From contig JASHSZ010000051.1 of assembly GCA_030040815.1 (NCBI GenBank), positions 1 through 7,205 of the forward strand: a stretch of DNA of 7,205 nt. The letters run 5' to 3'. Shown here one piece after another: positions 1 to 6,742 of the stretch (position 1 is its first letter; the number at the start of each line of letters is the position of its first letter). Position numbers and translations under genes: made by a program. The DNA comes from Streptosporangiaceae bacterium. GTDB lineage: Bacteria > Actinomycetota > Actinomycetes > Streptosporangiales > Streptosporangiaceae. The notes beneath the pieces are model-generated. The model had not been told where the DNA came from. It searched no databases and saw only the letters and a program-made list of their open reading frames with translations.

Positions 1-1053
1 GTGGCCGCGGTGCTGCGCCGGTCGGGCAAGCCGGTGGTGGTGGCTGCCAACAAGGTGGACGACGCGCCGGGGGAGCCGGCCATCCACGCGCTATGGTCGC
101 TCGGCCTCGGGGAGCCGATCCCGGTCAGCGCGCTGCACGGCCGTGGCAGCGGCGACCTGCTTGATGTGGTGCTGAGTGCACTGCCTGAGGCGCCGGCCGA
201 GGCGGATGAGGCTGCGGCCGGCCCGCGCCGGATCGCCCTGGTCGGCCGGCCCAACGTCGGCAAGTCGAGCCTGCTTAACAAGCTGGCCGGCACCGAGCGC
301 GTGCTCGTCGACCCGGTGGCCGGGACGACCAGAGACCCCGTCGACGAAGTGGTCGACCTCGGCGGCAAAACCTGGCGGTTCGTGGACACCGCTGGCATCA
401 GGCGCCGAGTCCAGCAGTCCCAGGGGGCCGACTTCTTCGCGGCGCTGCGCACTGAGCGCGCGCTGGAGCGCGCCGAGGTGGCCGTCGTGATCGTGGACGC
501 CAGCGAGCCGCTCGCCGAGCAGGACCTGCGGATCATCTCGATGGTGATCGAGGCAGGCCGGGCGCTCGTCATCGCCTACAACAAGTGGGACCTCGTCGAC
601 GACTACCGCCGCGAGTCGCTGGACCGTGAGATCGATCGTCAGCTGCACAACGCGCGGTGGGCGCCGCGGATCAACCTCTCCGCCAGGACCGGCTGGCATG
701 TCGACCGGCTCGTGCCAGCGCTTGACCGAGCGCTGCACAACTGGGAGACGCGAGTCCCCACTGGCCGGCTCAACGCGTGGCTTGCGGCGCTCGTGGCCGC
801 TACGCCGCCTCCGGTCCGCGGCGGCAAGCAGCCGAAGATCATTTTCGCGACGCAGGCGGGCACGAAGCCGCCCCACTTTGTGCTCTTCACCAGCGGCTTC
901 CTGCAGGCAGGTTACCGTCGCTTCGTCGAGCGCAAGCTGCGGGAGGAGTTTGGCTTCGCGGGGACGCCGGTGCACATTTCCATGCGGCTGCGTGACCGGC
1001 ACGGCGGCCGGGCGGATACCCCCCGGCGACCCCCCGGCCGTCGTACGCGCTGA
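1..1053 (+). CDS. der: Ribosome biogenesis GTPase Der (EngA), 5'-truncated by the window
   Basis: Der is an essential double-GTPase that helps assemble the 50S ribosomal subunit in the cytoplasm. The visible 350 residues begin near the end of the first G domain: its G4 motif NKVD is at residues 17-20 and its G5-like SALHGRG at 43-49. An acidic Ala/Glu linker (about 63-74) leads to the complete second G domain, with P-loop GRPNVGKS (82-89), switch I threonines 109-110, DTAG (129-132), NKWD (194-197) and SART (227-230). A KH-like C-terminal domain follows (about 252-333), with the typical FVLF and [11 protein letters not shown] segments. The tail after residue 333 is a basic Arg/Pro-rich extension of about 17 residues. 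The GTG at position 1 is an internal Val codon rather than the start, because roughly the first 110-120 residues of GD1, including its own P-loop, lie upstream of the window. Family assignment is very secure. Confidence 0.97.
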   Translation: MAAVLRRSGKPVVVAANKVDDAPGEPAIHALWSLGLGEPIPVSALHGRGSGDLLDVVLSALPEAPAEADEAAAGPRRIALVGRPNVGKSSLLNKLAGTERVLVDPVAGTTRDPVDEVVDLGGKTWRFVDTAGIRRRVQQSQGADFFAALRTERALERAEVAVVIVDASEPLAEQDLRIISMVIEAGRALVIAYNKWDLVDDYRRESLDREIDRQLHNARWAPRINLSARTGWHVDRLVPALDRALHNWETRVPTGRLNAWLAALVAATPPPVRGGKQPKIIFATQAGTKPPHFVLFTSGFLQAGYRRFVERKLREEFGFAGTPVHISMRLRDRHGGRADTPRRPPGRRTR

Positions 1054-1144
1054 TCAGGCACCTGTCTCGCTGCTGCCGTCGGCCAAGGCCAGTGCCAGCC
1101 AGCACCAGGCCGCCATCGCGCACGCGGCACTGCGGCGAAATCCC

Positions 1145-1175
1145 GTGGCATCGCGGGCTGGTCGTGTATTGTAAT
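1145..1175 (+). promoter_or_regulatory. Weak candidate promoter for the XRE-DUF397 pair
   Basis: This lies in the 207-bp gap between der and the first XRE gene, the only AT-richer patch there. A -35-like GTGGCA (1145-1150, 4/6 to TTGACA) is followed after 16 bp by TATTGT (1167-1172). An overlapping TGTAAT (1170-1175, 5/6 to TATAAT) is the better -10 but gives a 19-bp spacer. It would leave an 80-90 nt leader before the start codon. This is consensus matching by eye, and actinomycete promoters are variable, so it is only a candidate. I found no convincing terminator for der in the same gap. Confidence 0.25.
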
Positions 1176-1200
1176 CAGCTGTGCACGCATAGCAATCAGC
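1173..1200 (+). repeat. Direct repeat AATCAGC, two copies 21 bp apart
   Basis: AATCAGC occurs at 1173-1179 and again at 1194-1200. The start-to-start distance is 21 bp, about two helical turns, which would put both copies on the same DNA face. A GTGCAC palindrome (1181-1186) sits between them. The position just downstream of the candidate -10 and upstream of the XRE gene would suit an operator for that regulator. Seven-base repeats do occur by chance, so the functional reading is inference. Confidence 0.3.
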
Positions 1201-1260
1201 CATTCTGAGGGCAAGTGCGGCTTTTAGTCCGTTGCTGTCCGGCGTAGGGGGCAGGAGACA

Positions 1261-2118
1261 GTGGCAGTGGGGCCGACGGTTCGCCGCCGCCGTCTGGGCA
1301 GCGAATTACGACGACTGCGCGAGTCACACTCGATCGAGCTCGAAGAGGTGGCGGTCCAGCTTGGCGTGGCTCCGTCGACGCTGTCGCGAATCGAGACGGG
1401 CAAGGCGCCGACCAGGACTGACCACCTGAACGCGCTGCTGGAGCTGTACGGCGTCTATGATCCTGGTCAGCGCCAGGTGCTGCTGGAAATGGCCCGGGAT
1501 GGACACCGCAGGGGCTGGTGGGCCGTCTGGGACGGGGTACTGCCCACCGGATTCGGCATCTGGGTGGGGCTCGAGGCCGAGGCCGCCTCGCTGCGCGTCT
1601 TCGAGGCCCAGGTCGTGCACGGGCTGCTGCAGACCGAGGACTACGCGCGCTCCGTCATGTCGACGGTGCGCAGGAGGCAGACCGCCGAGGAGATCGAGCG
1701 CCTCGTCCGGCTGCGGATGCAGCGGCAGGACGTGCTGCGCCGCCAGAAGCCGCTGGACCTCTGGCTCATCCTCGACGAGGCCGTGCTACGGCGCATGGCC
1801 GGCCCGTCCCTGATCATGCGCGAGCAGCTTGAGCACCTCTACGAGGCGTCTCACTGGCCGAACGTGACGCTCCAGGTGCTCGGCTTCGGCAGCGGCCTGC
1901 ATCCGGGGCTGGGCGGCTCGTTCACGATCATCAAGTTTCCTGAGCGCCTGGATCCGGACGTGGTTTATACCGAGGGTGTTACGGGACAGGCTTACCTCGA
2001 AGAGCGCGATCGCGAAGTGCGGGCTCAGTCCGAAGCGTTCGACTTGCTCCGGGCAAGCGCTCTTTCACCCGCCGAGTCCGCGCGTCTCATCCGGTCCATT
2101 TCCGAAAGATCCAGCTGA
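1261..2118 (+). CDS. XRE-family HTH regulator with DUF5753 domain (WhiJ-like)
   Basis: Predicted cytoplasmic DNA-binding regulator of 285 residues, the usual size for this actinomycete family. An N-terminal Cro/C1-type helix-turn-helix spans about residues 12-67, with LGSELRRLRE leading in and the recognition region VAPSTLSRIETG at 36-47. A DUF5753 domain occupies roughly 96-280, with the hallmarks GWWAVWDGVLP (85-95), GLEAEA (103-108), VHGLLQTEDYAR (119-130) and a C-terminal VVYTEG (234-239). Such proteins are typically encoded beside a small DUF397 protein, and one follows here after 14 nt. Known relatives such as Streptomyces WhiJ affect development, but the target of this one is unknown. 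The start is GTG 1261. AGGAG at 1253-1257 leaves only 3 nt to it, so GTG 1267 (spacing 9 nt) is an equally possible start two codons later. Confidence 0.9.
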   Translation: MAVGPTVRRRRLGSELRRLRESHSIELEEVAVQLGVAPSTLSRIETGKAPTRTDHLNALLELYGVYDPGQRQVLLEMARDGHRRGWWAVWDGVLPTGFGIWVGLEAEAASLRVFEAQVVHGLLQTEDYARSVMSTVRRRQTAEEIERLVRLRMQRQDVLRRQKPLDLWLILDEAVLRRMAGPSLIMREQLEHLYEASHWPNVTLQVLGFGSGLHPGLGGSFTIIKFPERLDPDVVYTEGVTGQAYLEERDREVRAQSEAFDLLRASALSPAESARLIRSISERSS

Positions 2119-2132
2119 AGGGAACAGTCTGA

Positions 2133-2345
2133 ATGCCGGACTATGACATCGCTCAGGCCTCGTGGCTCACCAGCCGCGCCTGCAGCAACTCGGCGTGCGT
2201 CCAGGTCGCGCATCTGCCCGGCGGCATGGTCGCAGTCCGGGACTCTAAGGACACCGCCAAGCCCGCGCACATCTTCGACAGCGACGAGTGGGCCGCGTTC
2301 GTCTCGGGCGTCAAGGCCGGCGAATTCGACCTACCCCGGCGTTAA
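2133..2345 (+). CDS. DUF397 domain small protein, partner of the upstream XRE regulator
   Basis: A 70-residue acidic protein that is a single DUF397 domain from end to end. Diagnostic segments are W11 and the following Ser/Asn stretch, ACVQVA (21-26), VRDSKD (35-40), the Phe-x(3)-EW region (48-53) and AFVSGVKAGEFD (55-66). It has no signal peptide or membrane segment. DUF397 proteins are nearly confined to actinomycetes and are usually encoded next to an XRE/DUF5753 regulator. A regulator-modulator or antitoxin-like partnership has been suggested for such pairs, but the biochemical role is not settled. It lies 14 nt after the XRE stop, with ribosome-binding sequence AAGGGA at 2118-2123 and 9 nt spacing, so the two are almost certainly co-transcribed. 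Its TAA overlaps the stop codon of the opposing gene. Confidence 0.9.
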   Translation: MPDYDIAQASWLTSRACSNSACVQVAHLPGGMVAVRDSKDTAKPAHIFDSDEWAAFVSGVKAGEFDLPRR

Positions 2346-3247
2346 CGGGCACAAGCCTCGTCTCCCGCCATCTCCGCGATCGCCGTGCGCAGGAACTCCC
2401 GGGTCTGGTCAGGCGAGGTGCTGGACGTCGCGATGAGATCCATTGCCTGCACGTAACGGTCGACGTCCGCCCGCTTGTCCAGGTACAGCGCGCTCGTGAG
2501 CTGCTCGACATAGACCACGTCAGGCAGGTCGTTGGCGGCAAAGCTCAGGATGCTGAAGCTGCCGAGTGCCGCGTGCGATGCGCCGGTACTGAACGGGGTT
2601 ATCTGGATCGTGATACGCGGCTGGTCGGCTGCCGCCAGCAAGTGCAGGAGCTGCCGACGCATGGTGTCAGTCGTGCCGACGGGTCGCCGCAGCGCGATCT
2701 CGTCGATCACCGCCCACAGCCGAAGGGCGGCCGAGGCGAACCGCTGCTGCCGCTCCTTGCGGAGCAGGACTCTCCGAACGGTGTCCTCGCGCGGGTACGC
2801 GCCCAGTTCATGGACCGCGCGGGAGTACTCGTCGGTCTGCAGCAGCCCCGGCACGAACTGGGTGTCGTAGCTGCGGATGAACTCGGCCGATTCCTCGAGC
2901 CCTAGGTAGAACTGGAACCAGCTCGGCAATAAGTCCTGGTAGTGGTGCCACCAGCCCTGCTGGTTGGCCTGCCCGGCGAGCGCCAGGAGCGGTTCTCGCT
3001 CCGCTGCGCTCGTGATCCCGTACAGGTTAAGAAGGTCGGCGACGTCGACCTCGCGGACCGCGATGCGGCCGAGCTCTATCCGGCTGATCTTGGATTTGGA
3101 ACCGCGGATGGCCGTGGCCGCTGCCGCGGCCGAGATACCGCGCGACTCCCGGAGCCGACGTAACTGGGTGCCGAGCAGAACGCGCAGCACGGTTGGCGCG
3201 CTCCCGCCGGCCGTGCGAGCGCCATCGGCTTGCGTAGCCCCGGGCAT
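2342..3247 (-). CDS. Second XRE-family HTH regulator with DUF5753 domain, convergent
   Basis: Predicted DNA-binding regulator, 301 residues from the preferred start. A short low-complexity N-terminus precedes the HTH (about 25-78), with LGTQLRRLRESRG at 26-38 and KSKISRIELG at 51-60. The DUF5753 domain runs from about 107 to 292, with GWWHHYQDLLP (98-108), GLEESAEFI (116-124), VPGLLQTDEYSRAV (132-145) and VVYVEQL (244-250). It is clearly paralogous to the regulator at 1261-2118 in the same domain order but well diverged, especially in the HTH, so the two probably read different operators. The frame also has an ATG at 3274, but the ATG at 3247 has a good AAGGTGG ribosome-binding site 6 nt upstream and the outer one has none. 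It has no DUF397 gene of its own in the window. The nearest is the convergent one sharing its stop region. Confidence 0.9.
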   Translation of the reverse strand: MPGATQADGARTAGGSAPTVLRVLLGTQLRRLRESRGISAAAAATAIRGSKSKISRIELGRIAVREVDVADLLNLYGITSAAEREPLLALAGQANQQGWWHHYQDLLPSWFQFYLGLEESAEFIRSYDTQFVPGLLQTDEYSRAVHELGAYPREDTVRRVLLRKERQQRFASAALRLWAVIDEIALRRPVGTTDTMRRQLLHLLAAADQPRITIQITPFSTGASHAALGSFSILSFAANDLPDVVYVEQLTSALYLDKRADVDRYVQAMDLIATSSTSPDQTREFLRTAIAEMAGDEACAR

Positions 3248-3253
3248 CGGCAG

Positions 3254-3263
3254 CCACCTTCCC
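3254..3263 (-). promoter_or_regulatory. Ribosome-binding site that decides the second XRE start
   Basis: Read on the minus strand this is GGGAAGGTGG, with the AAGGTGG part ending 6 nt before the ATG at 3247. The alternative upstream ATG (3274) is preceded by GCGTAGTCGAC, with no Shine-Dalgarno-like run. This favours the shorter 301-residue product. Confidence 0.6.
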
Positions 3264-3302
3264 GTATGGAGCATGTCGACTACGCCGTGGTCGCAGATGC
3301 TA

Positions 3303-3333
3303 CCGCAGACGCCGCCGCGGGCCGGGTCTGCGG
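3303..3333. repeat. 8-bp perfect inverted repeat upstream of the second XRE gene
   Basis: CCGCAGAC (3303-3310) and GTCTGCGG (3326-3333) are exact reverse complements separated by a 15-bp GC-rich loop that contains CCGCGG. On the minus strand the element lies about 55-85 bp upstream of the XRE ATG, in the divergent gap. It could be an operator or a leader hairpin. No T-run follows on either strand, so it does not look like a rho-independent terminator. In such GC-rich DNA a chance hairpin is possible. Confidence 0.4.
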
Positions 3334-3402
3334 CTGGCGGCTAGGCGACGGGTGGGCCCAGAGATGAAACGCCCATCCCAATAGGATCTCCACCGGGACA
3401 GT

Positions 3403-3417
3403 TGGACATATAGTCCA
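3403..3417 (+). promoter_or_regulatory. Inverted repeat over a -10-like box before the aldo/keto reductase
   Basis: TGGAC-ATATA-GTCCA has 5-bp arms around a 5-bp AT centre. It contains TATAGT at 3409-3414 (5/6 to TATAAT), which would start transcription near 3421, about 20 nt before the ATG at 3443. I see no good -35 hexamer at the right distance. On the other strand the same centre reads ACTATATG, so divergent use towards the XRE gene is conceivable. An operator overlapping a -10 box would fit repression, but this is inference. Confidence 0.35.
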
Positions 3418-3442
3418 CGCCACTCACGGGAGAGCTGGGTGC

Positions 3443-4384
3443 ATGCGATACCGGCCACTGGGCAACTCGGGACTGACGGTGTCGGTTGTCGGACTCGGCT
3501 GCAATAACTTCGGCCGGCGGCTGGACGCCGACCAGACCCGTGCAGTTGTCGACGCGGCGATCGAGGCTGGCGTCACGCTGCTGGATACGGCGGAGTTGTA
3601 TGGCGGCGCGGGCCGGTCGGAGGAGTACCTCGGCGCGGCGCTGGCCGGCCGTCGCGACCAGGTGGTGCTCGCGACCAAGTTCGGTGGCGTCGGCGACATG
3701 GGCTACGGCCCGGCCGCCGGCGCCAGGGGCGGGCGCGCGTACATCAGGCGCGCGGTCGAGCAGTCGCTGCGCCGCCTCCGCACGGACTACATCGATCTGT
3801 ATCAGATGCACGTTCCCGACCTGGTGACGCCCATCGAGGAGACGATTTCCGCCCTCACCGAACTGGTACGCGCCGGCCTGGTCCGGTACATCGGTCACTC
3901 CAACTTCTCCGCCGTGCAGATCGCGACCGCCGCGGCGGCCGCCCGCGAGATCGGTGCGGTCCCGTTCATCTCGGCCCAAAATCACTGGTCACTCCTCGAG
4001 CGCGGCGCCGAGCACGACATCGTCCCGGCCGCCCGGCAGTTCGGCCTTGGCGTGCTGCCGTATTACCCGCTGGCCAACGGCCTGCTCACAGGCAAGGTAC
4101 GGCGTGGGGTTGCGCCGGGGCAGGGCACCCGGCTCGCCGGTCGGCCGGATTACATCACCGAGGCCAAGCTCGACAAGATCGAGGCCCTGGCGGACTGGTC
4201 GCATCAGCACGGCCGGACCATGCTGGAAGTCGCGATCGGTGGCCTGGCCGCGCTGCCGGGCTGCACGTCGGTCATCGCCGGCGCAACCGCTGCCGAGCAG
4301 GTGCGCGCCAACGCGGCGGCGGGTGAGTGGGTGCCGGAGCCTGGCGAGCTGACGGAGATCGACAAGATAACCGGCGTGCGCTGA
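3443..4384 (+). CDS. Aldo/keto reductase
   Basis: Predicted soluble NADPH-dependent oxidoreductase with the (beta/alpha)8 aldo/keto reductase fold, which reduces aldehydes or ketones to alcohols. At 313 residues it has the normal family length. The N-terminus MRYRPLGNSGLTVS is typical of the plant-potassium-channel-beta/YajO-like side of the family. The catalytic tetrad is readable as D48 and Y53 (in LLDTAELYGG), K79 (in LATKFGG) and H123 (in YQMHVPD). GHSNFSA (151-157), SAQNHWSLLER (177-187) and VIAGATAAEQV (278-288, cofactor end of the barrel) also match the family. A Gly/Ala-rich loop at about 82-98 replaces the commonly variable region. The ribosome-binding site GGGAGA (3428-3433) lies 9 nt before ATG. 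The downstream MDR gene starts 31 nt after the stop, which suggests one operon. The substrate cannot be deduced. Confidence 0.93.
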   Translation: MRYRPLGNSGLTVSVVGLGCNNFGRRLDADQTRAVVDAAIEAGVTLLDTAELYGGAGRSEEYLGAALAGRRDQVVLATKFGGVGDMGYGPAAGARGGRAYIRRAVEQSLRRLRTDYIDLYQMHVPDLVTPIEETISALTELVRAGLVRYIGHSNFSAVQIATAAAAAREIGAVPFISAQNHWSLLERGAEHDIVPAARQFGLGVLPYYPLANGLLTGKVRRGVAPGQGTRLAGRPDYITEAKLDKIEALADWSHQHGRTMLEVAIGGLAALPGCTSVIAGATAAEQVRANAAAGEWVPEPGELTEIDKITGVR

Positions 4385-4415
4385 CCGGGAACCGGCCAGC
4401 GGAGAGGCGGGCCCG

Positions 4416-5387
4416 ATGAAAGCAGCGCTGTACCGCGAATACGGCCCGGCGGCCGAATCACTCCGGGTCGAGGAGGTCGCTCGGCCGGAGCCGGGACCCG
4501 GCGAGGTCCGTGTCCGGATGCAGCTCTCCGGGGTGAACCCGACGGACTGGAAGTCGCGCAGCGGTGCGACGCCGCGGCCGATCGACGGCTTCCAGGTACC
4601 CCATCACGACGGTGTCGGCGTCATCGATGCGGTCGGCGCCGACGTGGATGGTGGGCGAATGGGCCAGCGGGTCTGGACTTGGCTGGCAGCAGCGGGGAAT
4701 CGGTGGGGGACCGCGGCGCAGTGGTCCGTGCTGCCCGCTCGCCAGGCTGTGCCATTGCCGGACGGCGCCTCAGCAGAGCTTGGTGCCAGCCTCGGCGTGC
4801 CCGCCATGACCGCCCACCGGGCGCTGTTCGCGGACGGACCGGTCGAGGGCAAGAACGTGCTCGTGGCGGGCGGAGCCGGCGCGGTCGGACACTATGCGAT
4901 CGAGCTGGCCAAGTTCTTCGGCGCGAGGGTCGCCACCACGGTCAGCGGCCGCGCGAAGGCTGAGCTCGCGCGGAAGGCCGGTGCCGACCTGGTGGTGAAC
5001 TACCGGGACGCCGACGCTGCCGACGAGTTGCGCGCGTTCGCCCCGCAGATGGACCGGATCGTGGAACTGGCGATTGGCACCAACCTGGACCTCGACCTCG
5101 CCCTGTCCGGGCCGCAGACCTACATTGTCGACTATGCGGCCGAGGCGACCGACCCGGTGCTGCCGGTGCGCCGATGCATGAACGCCAACGTCACGATCCG
5201 CTTCATCCTGCTGTACAGCATCCCAGCCGAGGCGATCGACCAGGCTGTCACCGACATCAGCCGGGCCGCTGCTGCGGGCGCGCTGACCGAGCTACCGGTG
5301 ACTAGGTTCCCGCTCGAGCAGGTGGCCTCCGCGCACAACGCGGTGGAACTGGGTGCGGTCGGCAAGGTGCTCGTCGAGATTCCCTGA
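4416..5387 (+). CDS. Zinc-less NADP-dependent MDR oxidoreductase (quinone oxidoreductase type)
   Basis: Predicted soluble medium-chain dehydrogenase/reductase of 323 residues, standard length for quinone oxidoreductases. The GroES-like N-terminal domain begins MKAALYREYGP and includes PGPGEVRVRM (26-35) and SGVNPTDWK (38-46). The position that holds a zinc-binding Cys in alcohol dehydrogenases is not Cys, and no structural four-Cys lobe is present, so a zinc-independent enzyme is expected. The Rossmann domain carries AGGAGAVGHYAIELAK (151-166), and SGRAKAE (177-183) falls where NADPH phosphate is usually bound. C-terminal VASAHNAVELGAVGKVLVEI is the familiar closing block. The ribosome-binding site GGAGAGG is at 4401-4407. 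It probably shares a transcript with the aldo/keto reductase 31 nt upstream, so both may act on the same carbonyl or quinone stress or the same metabolite. The specific substrate is unknown. Confidence 0.92.
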   Translation: MKAALYREYGPAAESLRVEEVARPEPGPGEVRVRMQLSGVNPTDWKSRSGATPRPIDGFQVPHHDGVGVIDAVGADVDGGRMGQRVWTWLAAAGNRWGTAAQWSVLPARQAVPLPDGASAELGASLGVPAMTAHRALFADGPVEGKNVLVAGGAGAVGHYAIELAKFFGARVATTVSGRAKAELARKAGADLVVNYRDADAADELRAFAPQMDRIVELAIGTNLDLDLALSGPQTYIVDYAAEATDPVLPVRRCMNANVTIRFILLYSIPAEAIDQAVTDISRAAAAGALTELPVTRFPLEQVASAHNAVELGAVGKVLVEIP

Positions 5388-5416
5388 CAATGTGGCCAGG
5401 CACGGGCTGAAACGGC

Positions 5417-5444
5417 TTGACGAAGCTTGGATAACCGTTATCCT
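5417..5444 (+). promoter_or_regulatory. Promoter of the PadR-ABC operon
   Basis: TTGACG (5417-5422, 5/6 to TTGACA) and TATCCT (5439-5444, 4/6 to TATAAT) are separated by 16 bp. Transcription would begin near 5451, followed by a short leader with the strong ribosome-binding sequence GGAGGAAGGA (5457-5466) 7 nt before ATG 5474. The promoter stands immediately after the quinone-oxidoreductase stop, so the PadR operon should be transcribed independently of it. This is the best promoter match in the window. Confidence 0.6.
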
Positions 5445-5455
5445 CTAACCGTTAT
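5429..5455. promoter_or_regulatory. Double palindromic operator, probably for PadR autoregulation
   Basis: A perfect palindrome GGATAAC-C-GTTATCC (5429-5443, 7-bp arms round one base) is followed by a second core TAAC-C-GTTA (5446-5454). The shared word TAACCGTTAT appears at 5432-5441 and 5446-5455, with centres 14 bp apart. The first copy covers the -10 box and the second covers the expected transcription start, so a bound dimer would block RNA polymerase. PadR proteins commonly repress their own operon through AT-containing palindromes. Assigning this site to the PadR encoded next door is inference from position. Confidence 0.65.
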
Positions 5456-5473
5456 TGGAGGAAGGAACGGCCC

Positions 5474-6001
5474 ATGCAGCAGGAAGTCGTGCTTGCGCTC
5501 CTGGCCAAGGAGCCGTCACACGGATATCAGCTCCGTGTCCGGCTACGCCAGGCGCTCGGCCCGCTCGGTGACGCCATGAACGACGGCCAGGTGTACGTCA
5601 CGCTGACCCGGCTGGAGAAGGCGGGTCAGGTTATCAGCGAGCGCGCCGCCGGGATGCCAGACCGGCCGGACCGCAAGACCTACGCGCTCACCGCGCAGGG
5701 ACAGCAGCGCGTCGCCGAGTGGCTGGCCGAAGTCAGCTGGCCGAAACCGGATCTGGCTGAGTTTCACCTGAAGCTGCTGGCGGCCGCGGCCGCGGGGCTT
5801 GCGGATCCCATTGCGATCATCGACGCGCAGCGCCGGGAGCTGCTACGTCGGTTGCGTGACGCGCAGCGCGCCGGCATGGCCGAGCCGGACGGGTCGGAGC
5901 CGGCCCTTCTTCTCGAGGGCGTGGTGCTGCGCCTGCAGGCCGATCTGCGCTGGCTGGAGGCATGCGAACGGAGCTGGACTGGCAGGAAGGTCAGGCCATG
6001 A
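5474..6001 (+). CDS. PadR family transcriptional regulator
   Basis: Predicted dimeric winged-helix repressor of 175 residues. The winged helix fills about residues 3-85: VVLALLAKEPSHGYQLRVRL (5-24), the recognition segment NDGQVYVTLTRLEKAGQV (36-53), the wing around PDRPDRKTYALT (62-73) and QGQQRVAEWL (75-84). The C-terminal helical region (about 93-168) is rich in Leu, Ala and Arg, as expected for the PadR dimerisation and effector domain. Regulators of this class are typically encoded directly ahead of an ABC ATPase and FtsX-type permease in actinomycetes and repress them until a ligand is bound. Here its TGA overlaps the ATG of the ATPase (ATGA), which indicates translational coupling. A double palindrome in its own promoter supports autoregulation. 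The effector is unknown. Confidence 0.93.
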   Translation: MQQEVVLALLAKEPSHGYQLRVRLRQALGPLGDAMNDGQVYVTLTRLEKAGQVISERAAGMPDRPDRKTYALTAQGQQRVAEWLAEVSWPKPDLAEFHLKLLAAAAAGLADPIAIIDAQRRELLRRLRDAQRAGMAEPDGSEPALLLEGVVLRLQADLRWLEACERSWTGRKVRP

Positions 6002-6741
6002 ACTCAGGCGCTGAGTCAATGGTGCGAGCCCGCGGGCTGCGCAAGGAGTACGGCAAGGAGGAAAGCCTGGTCCGCGCCGTCGACAGGGTCGACCTGGATG
6101 TCGCGTCGGGCGAGACCCTGGCCGTGATGGGACCGAGCGGATGCGGCAAGTCGACGCTCCTGCACTTGCTCGGCGGGCTCGACCGAGCTACCGCGGGCGA
6201 GCTGTGGCTGGCTGGCCGGCGCATCGATCGGATGAGTGAGCGCGACATGGCGGCGCTGCGACGCGACGGCGTCGGCTTCGTGTTCCAGGCGTTCCACCTC
6301 ATGGACGAGCTGACCGCGACTGAGAACGTGGAGCTGCCCGTGCTACTGGCCGGCCGGTCGCCGCGCTCGGCTCGCCGCCGGGCAGCTGAGCTGCTGGAGC
6401 AGGTGGGCCTGGCCGACCGGGCCCGGCATCTGCCCTCACAGCTGTCGGGCGGGCAGCGGCAGCGCGTCGCCATCGCCCGCGCGCTGGCCAACCGGCCGCA
6501 GGTGGTGCTCGCGGACGAGCCGACCGGCAACCTGGACAGCGAGTCCACCCTCGATGTGCTCCGGCTCTTCGAGTCCCTCCACGAGGCCGGTCAGACGCTC
6601 GTCATCGTCACCCACGACTCGCGCATCGCCGCGACCGCCGACCGGCTGATCGCCATGCGGGACGGCGCGTTCATCGACGAGACGAGGCTGACCGGTGGCA
6701 CCAGCGGTCAGCTCGGCGCCCTCTTGAACCTGGACCGCTGA
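5998..6741 (+). CDS. ABC transporter ATP-binding protein, MacB/LolD type
   Basis: Predicted cytoplasmic ATPase subunit of a type VII (MacB/LolD/FtsE-like) ABC system, 247 residues. All nucleotide-binding motifs are intact: Walker A GPSGCGKST (45-53), Q-loop VFQAFHL (95-101, Q97), signature LSGGQRQRVAIARAL (149-163), Walker B VVLADEPTGNLD (169-180) with E174, and H-loop VTHD (204-207, H206). LADEPTGNLD is characteristic of this class. The chosen start is ATG 5998, with AGGAAGG (5984-5990) 7 nt upstream and a 4-nt overlap with the PadR stop. An in-frame ATG at 5962 lies well inside padR and lacks such a site. The C-terminal tail (about 226-247) is a short extension common in actinomycete members. 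Its natural partner, an FtsX-type permease, should follow, but both downstream candidates look truncated. Confidence 0.94.
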   Translation: MNSGAESMVRARGLRKEYGKEESLVRAVDRVDLDVASGETLAVMGPSGCGKSTLLHLLGGLDRATAGELWLAGRRIDRMSERDMAALRRDGVGFVFQAFHLMDELTATENVELPVLLAGRSPRSARRRAAELLEQVGLADRARHLPSQLSGGQRQRVAIARALANRPQVVLADEPTGNLDSESTLDVLRLFESLHEAGQTLVIVTHDSRIAATADRLIAMRDGAFIDETRLTGGTSGQLGALLNLDR

Positions 6742-6742
6742 C

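Noticed and set aside
1..3. GTG at the first base as the start of der
   Set aside because: The protein begins in the middle of the first G domain, just ahead of its NKVD motif, so the codon is internal and the real start is upstream of the window.
91..1002. 303-codon open frame on the minus strand opposite der
   Set aside because: It lies entirely antisense to a clear Der protein, has no recognisable domain, and is of the kind that GC-rich codon bias produces by default.
1056..1065. CAGG-CA-CCTG palindrome after der as a terminator
   Set aside because: The stem is only 4 bp with a 2-nt loop, and no T-run follows. It is too weak to call.
1054..1260. Possible tRNA, small RNA or CRISPR material in the der-XRE gap
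   Set aside because: I saw no cloverleaf arms, no T-loop GTTCRA motif, no regularly spaced repeats and no convincing small ORF.
2288..2905. 205-codon plus-strand frame overlapping the second XRE gene
   Set aside because: It is antisense to a well-supported DUF5753 protein. The composition is Arg/Gly/Gln-rich with no family features.
3341..3985. 214-codon minus-strand frame over the aldo/keto reductase start
   Set aside because: It is a shadow of the reductase reading frame, without a ribosome-binding site or recognisable motifs.
5962..5997. Upstream in-frame ATG (5962) as start of the ABC ATPase
   Set aside because: It would extend 36 nt further into padR. ATG 5998 has a well-spaced AGGAAGG and the classic ATGA coupling overlap.
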